Source: Archangium violaceum | GTDB taxonomy: Bacteria; Myxococcota; Myxococcia; Myxococcales; Myxococcaceae | Assembly (NCBI RefSeq): GCF_016887565.1 | Contig: NZ_CP069396.1 | Location: 13,064,001-13,128,000 of the forward strand | Direction: 5' to 3' | DNA: 64,000 bases | Shown here: piece after piece, positions 33,637 to 42,977 of the stretch | Layout of the letters: each line of letters begins with the position of its first letter | How positions within the stretch are numbered: the first letter of the stretch is position 1 | The notes under the pieces: generated by a model | Told to the model about the DNA's origin: nothing | Databases searched by the model: none | What the model saw: the letters and a program-made list of their open reading frames with translations, nothing else | Program-made: the position numbers and the translations under genes

Positions 33637-36600
33637 ATGCCCAACATCGTCACTCCGCAGATCGCTACATCCGCAGAGCTCTGGTTCGATCCCTCCGGGG
33701 GCACGGAGCAGCCAACGCGGATCGACTTCTCCATGACGCAGACGGATGGGGTCAATGCCCCCTATCCCGGCGGTGGAACGATCACCCGCAGCCGCGAGGG
33801 CATCGACCTCTACCTGGACATCGCCTGCACGCAGAAGCTCAATTTCTCCGAGAACCAGGCGCGCCTCACCCCCGCCCAGCTCAAGACCCAGGACTTCGGC
33901 GGTGGCAAGACGGGCATCACCTGTTACATGAAAGGGATTGTCGCCACCGGCATCGTCCCGATCCGTCTGACCCTGGTGTTGGATCTCCTGGAGACGTCGG
34001 AGCGGAAGCAGACCGACTTCATCACCGGCGCCAAGAGCAACCGCATCAACGTCATCCAGAACGACGCGGGCGCCTCCAAGGACATCACCGTCAAGGCCGC
34101 CGCCGTATTGACCCCCAAGGTCCTGATCGGCAACACCGAACCGTTCGACCCTCGGGTCTACCCCAGCGGCGCTCCCACCGTCGTCACCCTCACCTACGAG
34201 AGGACCGACAACGACTCCACCGCCGCCTACAACGGCACCGGCGAGCTCTCCCTCTCGCCGAAGGACGCCAGAATCCAGCTCTACACCGACGCCTCCTGCA
34301 CCACGAAGCTGGCGGTGACCGACGGCAAGGCGGTGATTCCCTCCGCCAACCTGGCGCTGAATGCTCCCCTCCCCTTCTTCATGAAGGCGGCACCGGATGT
34401 CTCCCCCGCCACGGTCATCCTGACCCTGGGCCTCAAGCCCCACAGTGACCCCAAGCAGGTCGTACCGGCCGGAACGGCGGCCCGGCAGGTATCGTTGCTC
34501 CCCGTCAATACCGTGACGCCCCGCGTGGCGCTCGACCTTCCCCGGGAGCATGACGGCGCCCTCTGGTTCCCTTCGCTCGTTGGCACCTCGCCCAAGGTGC
34601 TGCTGTCGATCGATCAGACCGCCGGCAAGGTCCTCCCCTACAAGGGCGCCGGAGTGCTGCAGCGCGGTTCCCCCAGCCTCCAGTTGTTCTGGAACGAGGA
34701 ACGGACCCGGCCGGTCGCCTTCTTCGACAACCAGGCTGTCATCCCCAATGCTCTGCTCACCGCGGGCAAACCCCTCGAGCTCTACCTCGTGGGCACGGCC
34801 CCCGGTGATGTGGCGTTGAGTCTGTCCCTGCATGATCCCAAGGACAGGGCGTTCGCGCTGGCCTCTCCCGCCTCCGTCACGGTCCCCGTCAAGGCAGCCA
34901 ACTTCATTGGCAAGACGCTCGCCCCTCAAGGAACGGTGGCGCCGGGGCGGTTGACTCCCGTCAAGGTCGCCATCACCCAGAGCAATGCGTCCGCGTCCTA
35001 TGGTCAGGATGGCACGTTGGTGCGCGGCGATGCCCGGCTCCTCGTCTTCGCCGCCCTCGATGGGACTGGAAAGGGCAAGGATCCGCTCTTCGCGGACAAG
35101 AAGCTGGATGCTCCCATCTCCAACGTCGACCTGAAGGCGGGCAAGACCTTCTACCTGACCTGGGACGGTCCGCTGGACAAGGAGGTCTCCTTCGCCCTCG
35201 AGTTGCCGGCGCCGAACAAGCCCTACTTCATCATCCAGCCCTCCAATCAGCTCAAGCCCGAGACGGTCAACGGCGCGGTGCCGGTCTTCGTCGAGGCCAC
35301 CAACACCGTGACGCCGGTCATCGACACCGAGTACGACCTGGTGTTGCTCGACACCTCCTCCGAGGCGAAGAACAGGACCACGCCGGTGCGGGCGCGGTTC
35401 TACGTCACGCAGAGCGCGCCCAACACCCCCTACACCTGTGACGGCGAGCTGAAGCGGGACAACGGCAACGTCCGGGTCTACCTCGACGAGGCTTGTACCC
35501 TCGAGCTCAACTTCCGCGACGACAAGGCCCTCATCCCCAATGCGGCGCTCGTCGACCCGACCCGGGTCTACTACTTGCGAGGCGTTGCGTCCGGAAAGAG
35601 CACGCTGACCCTGAAGGCCAAGGCGCCGGAGCCGTCCGTCTCCGCTCCGGCTGTCACGGTGGCCAGCGAGGCGAAGCGGGAGCTCGCCGTCATTCCCTTG
35701 AAGCTGACGGTCCATCGCGACGACGGCGGCACCTCGCCCATCACCGAGGTGCCCATGACCCCCCGGGGCATGCGCCAGGAGGGCCGCTTCCTCCACGTCC
35801 AGAACGTCCAGAAGCAGTACGGTCGCGCTAAGTTGGTGCTCAAGAAGGTCGACACCAGCACCTGGCCGGTGGCGGCGGCCTCGTATCAGGTGCTCGTGAG
35901 CGTCGTCTCCACCCAGGACCGGTTGACCCTCTACGACAGCGAGGCCGGAAGCACCGTGGCCGCGGACAAGGATCACCCGCTCGCCCTCGGCAAGACCGAC
36001 GTGGGCGCCAGCGACAAGTCCTATTGGGCCGAGGGCAAGGCGGTGAGCGCCGACCTGTGCGACGTCCGCGTCGAGCTCGGCCTGCGCCGCGACGACCGTG
36101 TCGGCGAGAGCTGGCCGGACCGCCAGCCTTCACTGCGCAATGGCGACTGGGCGGCGATGACCGTGGTCAAGATCGTCCGGGTCACCCCCGATATCGATGG
36201 CTGGAAGCAGTATGTGAACCAGCCGCCGGATCGCTCCCTGCTCGCCAACGACAACGGCAATCCCTCGAAGAACGGCCGCGGCGTCCTGGTCACCGCCGAG
36301 GTCGAACCGGCCAAGGCGGGCATCGATGTCGACTTCATGCTGTGGGGGTTCAATGGCAATGGCAACGCCGCCGTCGGGACCCCCCGGGTGCCCAACGTCC
36401 CGGACGAGCTCAAGGCCGCTGACAAGCACGTGACCGCGGCGACCGGCTCCGATGGCAAGGCCAGTGCCCGGATCAAGCTCTCCCGCTACGGTGGTGACAA
36501 GTTCCACGCCGTGGCCTTCCTCGCCGATGACGCCCGCAAGGGCGAGACCGAGCTCGGGGCGAAGGGAGACACCGCGCCGGCCAACACCCGGTCCAAGCCT

Positions 36601-37659
36601 CTCCAGGTCTGGCAGAAGATCTTCTATACGCTCGCGGTGATGCGGCGCCATGGCGGTGGCGACTACACCAACCGCGCCAATGAGCCGACCTTCATCAACC
36701 AATACGCCGCCTCCTTCCTCGAGATGGAGCGCAAGGGCAATGTCCTGGTCGTTCCCCATACGGGAGTGGTCACCAAGGCCAATGCCACGGGTGCGTGGTG
36801 GAATGGCAACGGGCTGCCCGCCCCGACCGAGCGCACGTTCGACCTCGTGCTCATGGATACCATCGCCTCCGGCGCCCCCACCCCCAAGCAGATCCAGATC
36901 ACCGCTCCCACGCTGGTGATGGTGTCGAAGGTGCTCAATGACCCCTACGACCTCTCCGCCAAGGCCAACTGGCTCGTCGCGGGAAGTGGGAAGGTGCTGG
37001 CGCTGGACAACAGTGTGATCAACGCCATCCCGGATGACCGCGTCTCCCTCACCTACGAGGGCGAAGCCAGCTTCAAGCTGAAGATCAACATCTTCGACCT
37101 GTTGGGCGGGCGCGCGCTCGACCAGGTGAAGGTCCAAGTGACCTTGAGGAGACAGACCATCGTCTCGGGCTTCTCCTCGGGGAGCAAGACCTTCGTGGGC
37201 ATCCGCAACCGGGAGCAGAAGGCGGCCACCCTCGCCGGCTACGACGCGACCGCGTCCGCCAACCACACCATGTGGCACGAGACCGGCCATTACCTCGGCC
37301 TCACCGCGAACAAGGTGCCGAACCAGGGACAGAACGGCAATGTCCATTGGTATCTCGGTCGCAACAACCAGACCCGCTACAACTTGAAGAACCCGCCGCC
37401 GCCGGACAGGGTGAGCGAGGTCGCTCCTCCCTACGGCGCCCAGATCGGCACGGGCAATCATTGCAGGTCCGCGGTCGAGACCTTCGTCGCGGCCCAGCTG
37501 GACACCGGCCAGCTCGTCGATGTGGGAGTCTCGCCCTCGTGCATCATGTACCACTCACTCTCCACGCCCATCACGGTGAACTACTGCCCCAACTGCGGCC
37601 AGGCCCTGCGAGCGAGGGATCTCTCCGTCCCCAAGGTGGTGGGAGACACCGACTTCTAG
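33637..37659 (+). CDS. Large Ig-repeat protein with HExxH metzincin-like end
   Basis: 1340 residues from ATG 33637; no signal peptide. The first ~700 residues comprise about six beta-sandwich repeats of ~115-120 residues, each with a 'Q-[ST]-x(5)-Y-x-G-x-G-x-L-x-R' strand set, then L-x-x-C-[TL]-x-x-L-x-[FV] and IPNALL (examples: NAPYPGGGTITR, AAYNGTGELSLS, LPYKGAGVLQRG, TPYTCDGELKRD). The C-terminal third has HTMWHETGHYLGL (HExxH zinc site, near residue 1213) and later SCIMYHSLS, which reads like a metzincin Met-turn, then CPNCGQ. It resembles a carried toxin or protease of a secretion or phage-like system, although no such machinery is in the window. The next gene, 41 bp on, may be a partner. 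Confidence 0.7.
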   Translation: MPNIVTPQIATSAELWFDPSGGTEQPTRIDFSMTQTDGVNAPYPGGGTITRSREGIDLYLDIACTQKLNFSENQARLTPAQLKTQDFGGGKTGITCYMKGIVATGIVPIRLTLVLDLLETSERKQTDFITGAKSNRINVIQNDAGASKDITVKAAAVLTPKVLIGNTEPFDPRVYPSGAPTVVTLTYERTDNDSTAAYNGTGELSLSPKDARIQLYTDASCTTKLAVTDGKAVIPSANLALNAPLPFFMKAAPDVSPATVILTLGLKPHSDPKQVVPAGTAARQVSLLPVNTVTPRVALDLPREHDGALWFPSLVGTSPKVLLSIDQTAGKVLPYKGAGVLQRGSPSLQLFWNEERTRPVAFFDNQAVIPNALLTAGKPLELYLVGTAPGDVALSLSLHDPKDRAFALASPASVTVPVKAANFIGKTLAPQGTVAPGRLTPVKVAITQSNASASYGQDGTLVRGDARLLVFAALDGTGKGKDPLFADKKLDAPISNVDLKAGKTFYLTWDGPLDKEVSFALELPAPNKPYFIIQPSNQLKPETVNGAVPVFVEATNTVTPVIDTEYDLVLLDTSSEAKNRTTPVRARFYVTQSAPNTPYTCDGELKRDNGNVRVYLDEACTLELNFRDDKALIPNAALVDPTRVYYLRGVASGKSTLTLKAKAPEPSVSAPAVTVASEAKRELAVIPLKLTVHRDDGGTSPITEVPMTPRGMRQEGRFLHVQNVQKQYGRAKLVLKKVDTSTWPVAAASYQVLVSVVSTQDRLTLYDSEAGSTVAADKDHPLALGKTDVGASDKSYWAEGKAVSADLCDVRVELGLRRDDRVGESWPDRQPSLRNGDWAAMTVVKIVRVTPDIDGWKQYVNQPPDRSLLANDNGNPSKNGRGVLVTAEVEPAKAGIDVDFMLWGFNGNGNAAVGTPRVPNVPDELKAADKHVTAATGSDGKASARIKLSRYGGDKFHAVAFLADDARKGETELGAKGDTAPANTRSKPLQVWQKIFYTLAVMRRHGGGDYTNRANEPTFINQYAASFLEMERKGNVLVVPHTGVVTKANATGAWWNGNGLPAPTERTFDLVLMDTIASGAPTPKQIQITAPTLVMVSKVLNDPYDLSAKANWLVAGSGKVLALDNSVINAIPDDRVSLTYEGEASFKLKINIFDLLGGRALDQVKVQVTLRRQTIVSGFSSGSKTFVGIRNREQKAATLAGYDATASANHTMWHETGHYLGLTANKVPNQGQNGNVHWYLGRNNQTRYNLKNPPPPDRVSEVAPPYGAQIGTGNHCRSAVETFVAAQLDTGQLVDVGVSPSCIMYHSLSTPITVNYCPNCGQALRARDLSVPKVVGDTDF

Positions 37660-37700
37660 GCACCTTCCGAAGAGATTCCCTCGACTGAGCGGAGCAAGAC

Positions 37701-38618
37701 ATGAGCGACGATTTCCGCATCCCCGCGACCCTCTGGTACGACCCGCAGCCCTCCTCACCGAAGTTCACCCAGGCCTTCGCCAACCTGGCCTTCACGCTTC
37801 AGCCCGGGCAGAGCGCCAATGGCCCGAGCGTCGCCTTGCTCGGTGTGTATGAGCTGGGCTGGCCCTACACCGAGCTCTACGGCGAACAGCTTCCCAAACC
37901 CGTCACCGTGGTGGCGATCCACTCCACCAGCGGGCAGGTCTTCCTGTCGGACCTCAATCCCGCCATCGAGGACGAGGAGGAGGACGCCATCCTCCCGCTG
38001 ATGAGCGACGAGGATGCCGCCGGCCCCGGGCCCGCCCGCAATGCCTTGCGCGAGAGCGGCTACTTCAACGTCGACCTCTGCGCCCTGCTCAACCTTCCGC
38101 CGGATCAGGCCTACTACCAGGTCTTCCTCTGGTTGGATGATCTGGTGACGCCCATCCAGACCGTCCAGGTTCCGGCCAATCCCGCGCGCAAGGGAACCGG
38201 GCAGTCGCCCTACGAGGTGAAGAACGGCGACCTCCTCGCTTTCGGCGCGTCGCCCAAGTCTCCCAAGGCCGTGGCCGGGGTCATCCGGACGGATCTCGAC
38301 TTCCAGGCGGGCAAGTCCTACCGCGTCCAGGGCACGCTGCCGCCGGGAGCCCTGGACACTCCGCCGACAGGAGGAGCCTCTGGAAGCCCGGTGCTCACGG
38401 TGCTGGCCTTCGATCGGCAGAGCCGTCTGTACGCCTGGAACGCCAGCACGGCGGCCTACGGCAAGATGAAGAGCAGCGCGGCGCCCTATTTCAACTTCGA
38501 CCCCTTCCGCCTCATCAGCCAGCCCAGATCGCCCGAGAACATCTACGTCGTCACCGTGCTCGGCAACGTCCGCAACGAGGTGCTGGTCATCTTCACCGAC
38601 TACCAGCGCGCTCCCTGA
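37701..38618 (+). CDS. Unknown protein, partner of the Ig-repeat HExxH gene
   Basis: A 305-residue protein of no family that I recognise. No signal peptide or membrane segment. Composition and the motifs 'LWYDPQPSSPKFTQAFANLAF' and FQAGKSYRVQGTLPPGALD suggest a beta-rich protein; its opening LWYDPQ echoes LWFDPSGG of the upstream giant, so the two may share a fold or origin. Start ATG at 37701; the 41-bp gap from the upstream gene suggests co-transcription. Function unknown. Confidence 0.65.
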   Translation: MSDDFRIPATLWYDPQPSSPKFTQAFANLAFTLQPGQSANGPSVALLGVYELGWPYTELYGEQLPKPVTVVAIHSTSGQVFLSDLNPAIEDEEEDAILPLMSDEDAAGPGPARNALRESGYFNVDLCALLNLPPDQAYYQVFLWLDDLVTPIQTVQVPANPARKGTGQSPYEVKNGDLLAFGASPKSPKAVAGVIRTDLDFQAGKSYRVQGTLPPGALDTPPTGGASGSPVLTVLAFDRQSRLYAWNASTAAYGKMKSSAAPYFNFDPFRLISQPRSPENIYVVTVLGNVRNEVLVIFTDYQRAP

Positions 38619-38633
38619 CGTCTGGAGCCGCGC

Positions 38634-39143
38634 TCAGCTCCCCTCGCCCGTGATGGCGAGGGAGATGCTGCAGCCGGTGTTCGAGCCGTTGGTGATGTCC
38701 GTGGTGCTCAGCGTCGCGGACAGCACGCGGCGGCCCTCGTGCAGCGACACGGAGCCCGTCGCGCTCACGTCCAGCACCCTCGGCTGGGTGTCGGACTGGC
38801 TGGCGGAGCGCACCACCGAGGAGTTGAGCTGGAACGAGCCGAGCAACGCGGCGTCCTCCTTCGGTCCGCGCGCATAGACATCGCCCGTCAGGTGCACCTC
38901 GAGGTTCGAGGACGGATCGATGACGTCGAGGGTGGCCTTCCGCCCGCTGTCGCTCTGCAACAGCTGCACGGTGGGCGCCAGCAGGTAGGGGCTGAAGGGG
39001 CACTGCCCCACCGGTGTGGCGTTCTGGACGGTGTACACCCCGGAGATGTCCGGACAGCCCTCGGTGCAAGGCTCCAGCTGGCTGCCACAACCACTGGAGG
39101 CCAGCGCCAGGAGCACGACGGGAAGGGAGACGTGGCGGACCAT
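38634..39143 (-). CDS. Lipoprotein of unknown function
   Basis: 169 residues. Signal peptide VSLPVVLLALASSGCG with lipobox SSGC. The mature part has CTEGCPDISGVYTV near the start, then a beta-sheet-rich domain (PTVQLLQSDSGRKATLDVID, LEVHLTGDVYARG, 'VLSATLSTTDITNGSNTGCSISLAITGEG'), compatible with a lipocalin-like fold. Convergent with the plus-strand gene ending at 38618. Confidence 0.75.
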   Translation of the reverse strand: MVRHVSLPVVLLALASSGCGSQLEPCTEGCPDISGVYTVQNATPVGQCPFSPYLLAPTVQLLQSDSGRKATLDVIDPSSNLEVHLTGDVYARGPKEDAALLGSFQLNSSVVRSASQSDTQPRVLDVSATGSVSLHEGRRVLSATLSTTDITNGSNTGCSISLAITGEGS

Positions 39144-39236
39144 GGTCGGGCAAGCTGTGCATCACTCCGGGTGAAGCCAGCCCCGGCCCCCCGGAGGGCG
39201 TGCGCGCTGTGCACGGCCGGATAGAGTGACGGCCGT

Positions 39237-40022
39237 GTGCCCGACAGTTCCGAGGACCCCGTGATGCCCGCGCCGGACGAGACGCTCGACTCCATCGGCA
39301 CCGCGGGCGTGCGGGTGTTGCAGCGCCGGAGCGGCTACCGCTTCACGTTGGACGCGGTGCTGCTCGCGGCCTTCGCGGCCACCGAGGGCTCCGACGCGGG
39401 AGGCCCGTTGTTGGAGCTCGGCGCGGGCAGCGGCGTGGTGTCCTTCCTGCTGGCGTGTCAGTTCGGCCTGGGACCGGTGGACGCGCTGGAGCTGCAGCCC
39501 GAGGTGCACGCGCGGCTGATGCGTGCCGTGGCCCTCAATGCCTGTGAGGGACGGGTGCGGCCCGTGCTCGGGGATCTGCGCGAGGCGCGCTCGCTGTTTC
39601 CTCCCGGGGCCTACGCGCACGTGGTGTCCAACCCTCCGTTCCGCCCGGCGCACGCGGGGGTGCGCAGCCCGGACGAGGAGCGTGCCGTGTCCAAGCAGGA
39701 GCTGGCGTGTGACGCGCCCTCGGTGGTGGCGGCGGCCCGGCATGCGCTGGGCCCGGGGGGACGGGTGAGCCTCGTGTACCCGGCGGCGCGCGTGGCGGAG
39801 GTGCTCGGGCTGCTCGTGGCGGCGAAGCTGTACCCGGTGGCCCTGCGCTTCGTGCACGCGCGCGTGGAGGCTCCGGCCACGCGCTTCCTCGTGCACGCGG
39901 TGCGCGACAGGCAGCGGGGGCTCGCGGTGCGCCCGCCGCTCATCGCTCACGGAGAGGGCCCCGGGGGCTACTCGCCCGAGGTGGCCTCGCTGATGGAGCC
40001 ACCCCGGGCCGAGCGGGACTGA
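39237..40022 (+). CDS. TrmN6-like tRNA/rRNA adenine-N6 methyltransferase
   Basis: 261 residues (GTG start at 39237). Class I SAM methyltransferase: LLELGAGSGVVSFLLA (motif I), a later acidic strand VDALELQPEV, and the catalytic NPPF in HVVSNPPFRPAHAG, as in N6-adenine or N4-cytosine enzymes. The pattern 'YRFTLDAVLLAAFA' and 'LDAVLLA' before motif I is that of the TrmN6/YfiC family (tRNA1(Val) A37). The exact base target is not provable here. Confidence 0.8.
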   Translation: MPDSSEDPVMPAPDETLDSIGTAGVRVLQRRSGYRFTLDAVLLAAFAATEGSDAGGPLLELGAGSGVVSFLLACQFGLGPVDALELQPEVHARLMRAVALNACEGRVRPVLGDLREARSLFPPGAYAHVVSNPPFRPAHAGVRSPDEERAVSKQELACDAPSVVAAARHALGPGGRVSLVYPAARVAEVLGLLVAAKLYPVALRFVHARVEAPATRFLVHAVRDRQRGLAVRPPLIAHGEGPGGYSPEVASLMEPPRAERD

Positions 40023-40028
40023 GAGGGA

Positions 40029-41594
40029 TTACCGGGGCGGGTAGAGGTACTGGAGGATGTCCCCGAAGCGCGCGGCCCAGGACGCCTCGTTGTGACCTGC
40101 GCCCTCCTTCTCGGTGTACTTCAGGTCGGAGCCGGCCACCCAACCCTCGCCCACCAGCGCGTCGTACAGCTCCCGGGTATCGGCCACCGTCTCTTGCCCG
40201 TTGCCACCCTCCTCGGTGCCGATGTCCAGCCAGATGCGCAGCGCCGGCTTCTGTTCCAGCGCCTTCACCTTCGTGATGATGTCCTTCTGGCCCCAGAACA
40301 CCGAGGGAGAGACGACGCCCAGCCGGCCGAAGGTCTCCGAGCGCGTCATGCCCAGGTACATGGACACGAGGCCCCCCAGCGACGAGCCCGCCAGGCCCGT
40401 GGACTGCGCGTCCGTCTTCGTGTGGTACTTCTTGTCGATCATCGGCTTGAGCTCCTCGGCGAGGAACCTGCCGTAGTCATCCGCCCGGCCGCCGTTGGCG
40501 CCATCGACCTCGGGGTACCGGGGATCCGGCACCTGCGTGTACTCGGGGCCTCGGTCCGAGGTGTTGTAGACGCCCACGATGATGAGCGGCTCCACCTTGC
40601 CCTCCTCGACGAGCTTCTGCGCCGTCTCGTCCACGCCCCACTCGAAGCCGTACGCCGCCGTGGTGGCGTCCATCAGGTTCTGCCCGTCGTGCATGTACAG
40701 CACCGGGTAGCGCGTCGTGGTGTCATTGGCGTCGTAGCCCGGCGGCAGCCAGATGATGACGTCCCGCTTCTTGAGCGTGGTGAGGGTGGACGTCACGTCC
40801 TTCAGGTACTCGATCTTCCCGGTGAGCACCTGGGGCGGCGGCACGCTGCCGAAGTCCGCCCACGAGCCCACCGTGATGGAGACGCGCTCGAAGCCTCCTC
40901 CCGTCTTGAAGGTGTGGTCGCCCACCTCCCGGCCCTCGGCGCTCTTCTCCACCGTCTCCCACGAGCCGCGCGTCGCCTTGAATGCCAGCGAGGTGCCCGC
41001 CGCGAAGGTGAGCGTGGTGGCGTAGCTGTTGTTGACGGCCTTGTAGAGCTTCACGCCCGCCCCGTTCCAGTTGCCCAGCTCGGGCTGGTTGCCAGACAGC
41101 CAGACCTCCGCATCCGGCGGGGTGATGTCCGGGACCGCGACGATGAAGACGGTCCGTGCCCCGGTGGCGCCACCCTCCGGGCCCCAGCGCTCCACCTCGA
41201 AGCCCACCTTCTCCTCGTTCTCGTGCACCTGGACGGTGCGAGCGGGCACCGCCACCCCCGCCGAGTCGAGCGCCACCTGCGCGGACGGCGCGGTCATCTG
41301 GATGGTGTAGGTGAGCTCCTTGTCCTTGGGCAGCCTCGCCTTCACCGAGAAGGTGGTACCGCCCTGGTAGATGAGCTCCAGGCCCTTTCCAGAGGAGCCC
41401 TTGAACGACGGATCCGAGCCCACGAGCAGCAGGGTGGCGTCGACGGGCGTCTCGGGCGGCACCGTCACGTCGAACTGGACGTCGGAGTGGGTCTGCTCGG
41501 TGGGGGTGGTGGGAGGCTTGGGCTCACAGCCGGCCAGGGCCGTCAGTGCGAGCAGCAGGAGGAACGTGGAACGCGAGGGGTGTGGGTGCGTCAT
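40029..41594 (-). CDS. Lipoprotein esterase with starch-binding-like domain
   Basis: 521 residues from ATG 41594. Signal and lipobox LTALAGC. Residues about 30-240 hold two beta-sandwich domains, the second CBM20/48-like (AEVWLSGNQPELGNWNGAGV, 'YATTLTFAAGTSLAFKATRGSWE'). The C-terminal domain is an Esterase/enterochelin-esterase alpha/beta hydrolase: 'LKKRDVIIWLPPGYDAN', PVLYMHDGQNLMD, nucleophile elbow GLAGSSLGG (Ser about 401) and His in GAGHNEASW (about 503). Likely hydrolyses ester-linked substrates at the cell surface; whether glycan-, polyphosphate- or siderophore-related is open. Confidence 0.85.
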   Translation of the reverse strand: MTHPHPSRSTFLLLLALTALAGCEPKPPTTPTEQTHSDVQFDVTVPPETPVDATLLLVGSDPSFKGSSGKGLELIYQGGTTFSVKARLPKDKELTYTIQMTAPSAQVALDSAGVAVPARTVQVHENEEKVGFEVERWGPEGGATGARTVFIVAVPDITPPDAEVWLSGNQPELGNWNGAGVKLYKAVNNSYATTLTFAAGTSLAFKATRGSWETVEKSAEGREVGDHTFKTGGGFERVSITVGSWADFGSVPPPQVLTGKIEYLKDVTSTLTTLKKRDVIIWLPPGYDANDTTTRYPVLYMHDGQNLMDATTAAYGFEWGVDETAQKLVEEGKVEPLIIVGVYNTSDRGPEYTQVPDPRYPEVDGANGGRADDYGRFLAEELKPMIDKKYHTKTDAQSTGLAGSSLGGLVSMYLGMTRSETFGRLGVVSPSVFWGQKDIITKVKALEQKPALRIWLDIGTEEGGNGQETVADTRELYDALVGEGWVAGSDLKYTEKEGAGHNEASWAARFGDILQYLYPPR

Positions 41595-41626
41595 GTTCGT
41601 GCGTGTGCCTGGGGGTGGGGGGGAAG

Positions 41627-42397
41627 TCAGAAGAAGAGCTCGCCGAGGATGCCGAGGACGAGGACGATGCCATCGCCGACCAGATCCATGTTTTTCAGCT
41701 CGCCCTCCACGTACTGTCGCTGCTGCGACGAGGCGAGAAGGACATCGACGTTCGGAATGGCGTTCGAGCGGTGGTGCTCGGGCTTGCGGTGGAAGTCGTC
41801 CAGCTTCGTGTGTGTCATCAGCAGCTGGGCGGCCACCTCGGGTGTCACGTCCCTGCGCGAGCCCGCCATCCTCTGGGCGTCCTGGACGGTGGTGCGCACG
41901 CAGTCCGGATCCAGGAGGGAGAGGGGCGCCTGGCAGCGCACGCAGGCGGTGAGGTTGGCGATCCGCACGGGCTCGCCGCAGTCCGAGCACATCAGGGTGT
42001 CCACGTGCTTGCGCAGCTCGGCGAGCTCCTTGGGCTTCAGGCTCCGGGCGATGCCCTTCTCGCGCAGGAAGTGGAAGAAGGTGATGAAGTGCCCATGTCC
42101 CCGGGTGCAGCGCGAGTACTGGAAGCGGTTGTTGTGCGCCAGGTCATGCGTCGGCTCCAGCTTCGAGTCGCAGCGCGGACAGGACAGGAAGGGGGTGCCC
42201 CGCTGGCGGCGCTCGCCCGGCCGGCCGTGCATCTCGCGGAAGAGCCGCAGGGTGCCCCCCGGCGCGAGCTGCCGGCTCTCGTGCCTGTCGAACCACAGCC
42301 CCCGGCAGCCGTGGCACACGTCCACGGCGACGCGGTTGCCGGCGACTCCCTCGAAGGACTGCTCGGCCATCGGCTGCTTGCACTCCGGGCACTTCAT
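41627..42397 (-). CDS. Zinc-ribbon (TFIIB-type) protein
   Basis: 256 residues from ATG 42397 (GGAGGTGCG before it). Starts with a zf-TFIIB ribbon (CPECKQPM ... CHGCRGLWFDRHE), then a second (CPRCDSKLEP ... CTRGHGHF) and a third (CSDCGEPV ... CVRCQAPL) metal site. Ends in a hydrophobic tail (LVGDGIVLVLGILGELFF) that may insert in the membrane. Its start overlaps the acetyltransferase stop (ATGA), so they are coupled. Function unknown, perhaps RNA-polymerase- or membrane-linked regulation. Confidence 0.8.
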   Translation of the reverse strand: MKCPECKQPMAEQSFEGVAGNRVAVDVCHGCRGLWFDRHESRQLAPGGTLRLFREMHGRPGERRQRGTPFLSCPRCDSKLEPTHDLAHNNRFQYSRCTRGHGHFITFFHFLREKGIARSLKPKELAELRKHVDTLMCSDCGEPVRIANLTACVRCQAPLSLLDPDCVRTTVQDAQRMAGSRRDVTPEVAAQLLMTHTKLDDFHRKPEHHRSNAIPNVDVLLASSQQRQYVEGELKNMDLVGDGIVLVLGILGELFF

Positions 42398-42945
42398 CGC
42401 ACCTCCAGCGCGCGGCGCATCACGTGGAACACGCTCTGCCTGTTGCCGAACTCGGCGATGACCTGCTTCACGGGCTGGAAGCCCAGGCGCGTCCAGAAGC
42501 GCTGGCCCGCCGCGTTGTGCTCCGACACCGCCAGGCGCAGGTACGCGGCCTCTCGCCGCCGCAGCCACCCGATCAGCGCGTCCATCAGCTTCTCTCCCAG
42601 TCCATGATTGCGATGGCCGGGGTCCAGCACCAGCAACCCCAGGTACCACTCACCTGGCTCCGGGTAGTCACGGATGACGTCGATGCCTCCCACCAGCCGG
42701 CCCGTGCCATCGAAGACGCCCATGCCGAACTTGTCCGCGAGCGTCTTGTTCGGAGGCAGGTCCGACAGCAGCTCGCGAATCATCTGCGCGGGGTCGGGCG
42801 GCGAGCCGTAGTGCAGCTCGATGTGCTCCAGACAGCGCTCTCCCAGCTCGCGCAGGAGCGGCGTGTCCTCCTCCGAGACCCGTCGCACCCGGTACTCCCC
42901 GACCTCGAACAGGAACTCGCTCCTGGGAGCTGTCGTCCGCCACAT
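42394..42945 (-). CDS. GNAT family N-acetyltransferase
   Basis: 183 residues, starting ATG 42945; the frame extends upstream into the next gene and is trimmed. The acetyl-CoA binding motif is GLLVLDPGHRNHGLGEKLM (R/Q-x-x-G-x-G/A), preceded by strand VGGIDVI and followed by LRLAVSEHNAAGQRFWTRLGFQPV, the classic motif B. Substrate unknown. Coupled to the zinc-ribbon gene downstream. Confidence 0.88.
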   Translation of the reverse strand: MWRTTAPRSEFLFEVGEYRVRRVSEEDTPLLRELGERCLEHIELHYGSPPDPAQMIRELLSDLPPNKTLADKFGMGVFDGTGRLVGGIDVIRDYPEPGEWYLGLLVLDPGHRNHGLGEKLMDALIGWLRRREAAYLRLAVSEHNAAGQRFWTRLGFQPVKQVIAEFGNRQSVFHVMRRALEVR

Positions 42946-42977
42946 TCGGGGGGCAACCCTAGCAGGTGGCGCGAGCC

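Noticed and set aside
33568-35976. An 802-codon minus-strand frame
   Set aside because: Antisense to the Ig-repeat gene, no motif, codon bias unlike the rest.
40092-42461. A 789-codon plus-strand frame
   Set aside because: Lies opposite the esterase, zinc-ribbon and acetyltransferase genes; Arg/His/Leu-rich shadow.
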